A stretch of DNA of 64,000 nt from Spirosoma aureum (lineage in GTDB: Bacteria > Bacteroidota > Bacteroidia > Cytophagales > Spirosomataceae). The notes beneath the pieces are model-generated. The model ran no database searches. It had not been told where the DNA came from and saw nothing but the letters and a program-made list of their open reading frames with translations. The position numbers and the translations under genes are program-made. Shown here one piece after another: positions 63,037-64,000 of this stretch (positions are counted from its first letter, which is position 1; each line of letters begins with the position of its first letter). The DNA lies in contig NZ_CP050063.1 in the NCBI RefSeq assembly GCF_011604685.1, positions 8,411,001 to 8,475,000 on the forward strand. Reading direction: 5' to 3'.

Positions 63037-63969
63037 ATGAATCGTAGGACATTCGCCCGAAAAACAATACAAGCCGCTTCGCTCGTTGGATTAACGTCTT
63101 CCTTAACGAGCTTCTCGTTCGAAAAGCCTTCCATCCGATTGGGTGGCCCCCTTTTTGACAAGTATGAGCAACCCGATGAGTGGATTGCTGCGCTAAAGAA
63201 GCAAGGCTACCGGGCCGCTTATTGCCCGCTAAAGACAGATGCGCCCGCCGATCAAGTCAAAGCATACGAAGGGGCGGCCAAAAAAGCCAATATTCTCATT
63301 GCCGAAGTAGGCGCCTGGAGCAATCCGCTTAGCACTGACGCAACTACTGCTCAAACGGCATTAAAAAAATGTGTGGATTCGCTGGCTTTAGCCGAAGCCA
63401 TCGGTGCCAATTGTTGCGTGAACATCAGTGGCTCCCGGAACCCTGCACAATGGGCTGGCCCTCATAAAGACAATCTTACAGAAGCCACGTTCGAGCAAAT
63501 TGTCGATATCACACGGAAAATTATTCAGGAGGTAAAGCCTACCCGAACCTATTTTGCCCTAGAGCTAATGCCCTGGAGTTATCCGGACTCCGTCGATTCC
63601 TACCTGCGCCTGATCAAAGCAATCAACCAAAAGCAATTTGGCGTTCACCTCGATCCGATGAACATCATCGATAGCCCTCGGGTCTTTTTTAACAATGGGG
63701 CGCTGATCAAAGAGTGTTTCAAAAAGCTTGGGCCACACATCCGGAGCTGCCATGGGAAAGACATTATTCTCAAAGAAGATGTTTATACGCCACAACTGGT
63801 CGAATGCAGGCCGGGCCTGGGTCATATGGACTACGCTGTTTATCTGACTGAGCTTAGTAAGCTTAACGACATTCCGCTCATGATGGAACACCTGGCAACT
63901 TCAGAAGCTTACCAGGAAGCTGCGAAGTATATTCGGTCGGTGGGTGCTAAAGAAGGAATCGATGTTTGA
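63037..63969 (+). CDS. Exported sugar phosphate isomerase/epimerase-type TIM-barrel protein
   Basis: 310 aa. A Tat-like leader (NRRTFARKTIQAASLVGL) precedes a xylose-isomerase-like TIM barrel: NCCVNISGSRNPAQWAGPH, FALELMPWSYPDSVDSYLRLI, FGVHLDPMNIID and SCHGKDIIL, with Glu/Asp/His metal positions. Substrate unknown. In Bacteroidota such proteins often accompany DUF1080 proteins in sugar processing, but here none is nearby. Confidence 0.87.
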   Translation: MNRRTFARKTIQAASLVGLTSSLTSFSFEKPSIRLGGPLFDKYEQPDEWIAALKKQGYRAAYCPLKTDAPADQVKAYEGAAKKANILIAEVGAWSNPLSTDATTAQTALKKCVDSLALAEAIGANCCVNISGSRNPAQWAGPHKDNLTEATFEQIVDITRKIIQEVKPTRTYFALELMPWSYPDSVDSYLRLIKAINQKQFGVHLDPMNIIDSPRVFFNNGALIKECFKKLGPHIRSCHGKDIILKEDVYTPQLVECRPGLGHMDYAVYLTELSKLNDIPLMMEHLATSEAYQEAAKYIRSVGAKEGIDV

Positions 63970-64000
63970 TAAGAAACCCTGGAATAATCGGCCAGTCTAA

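Noticed and set aside
1..64000. CRISPR array, tRNA, rRNA or prophage
   Set aside because: No spaced direct repeats, cloverleaf or rRNA-like stretches, integrase or phage structural genes were found by eye. A tRNA scan was not possible.

Overview
The window looks like chromosome from a Bacteroidota bacterium of the Cytophagales type, most like Spirosoma and its relatives. This is inferred from family content, not from a database match. The evidence is a SusC/SusD outer-membrane pair, two DUF1080 proteins, many Sec and lipoprotein signals, a bacillithiol-type YtxJ protein, the RimB/RimK pair, and upstream boxes that fit the Bacteroidota TAnnTTTG promoter rule. Base composition is about even and there is no sign of a plasmid, prophage, insertion sequence, CRISPR array, rRNA or tRNA.

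Layout. 0.2-1.7 kb: a Cys-rich membrane protein and an SRPBCC protein. 1.9-11.9 kb: a carbohydrate block with two DUF1080 proteins, a propeller-cytochrome c fusion and SusC/SusD. 11.9-13.4 kb: an ECF sigma factor followed by two paralogous small membrane proteins. 13.6-19.4 kb, minus strand: egtD, egtB, a UBP-type zinc-finger protein, a response regulator fused to a thioredoxin-reductase-like flavoprotein, and a histidine kinase with a cyclic-nucleotide-binding-like domain. 19.5-28.9 kb: a ChaN-like protein, a VWA lipoprotein, an SDR enzyme, an unknown protein with a DxDDTAM motif, a sugar nucleotidyltransferase, holB, and the RimB-RimK pair. 28.9-34.8 kb: a TPR histidine kinase, a LuxR-type regulator and two lipoproteins. 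35-39.7 kb: an epimerase, an exported enolase-superfamily enzyme and two exported RraA-family proteins. 39.8-64 kb is mostly housekeeping: recX, a glycosyltransferase, nrdB, Hsp20, hemC, an M1 peptidase, cystathionine beta-synthase, rsgA, waaA, ytxJ, folB, a DivIVA-like protein, a phosphopantetheinyl transferase, galE, rfbB, rfbA and an exported TIM-barrel isomerase.

The least expected signal is a dispersed family of long intergenic hairpins at 56-135, 992-1103, 22913-23016 and 33760-33853. All four share the outer end AGG(A/T)CTT and the core CCACGGTT-N18-AACC...GTGG, with a loop of exactly 18 nt. The middle of the stem differs completely between copies yet stays self-complementary. Two copies carry an identical 16-nt insertion that forms a second hairpin. 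The other main candidate system is the histidine kinase / flavoprotein-regulator / UBP zinc-finger module beside the ergothioneine genes. Its flavoprotein lacks the CxxC of true thioredoxin reductases.
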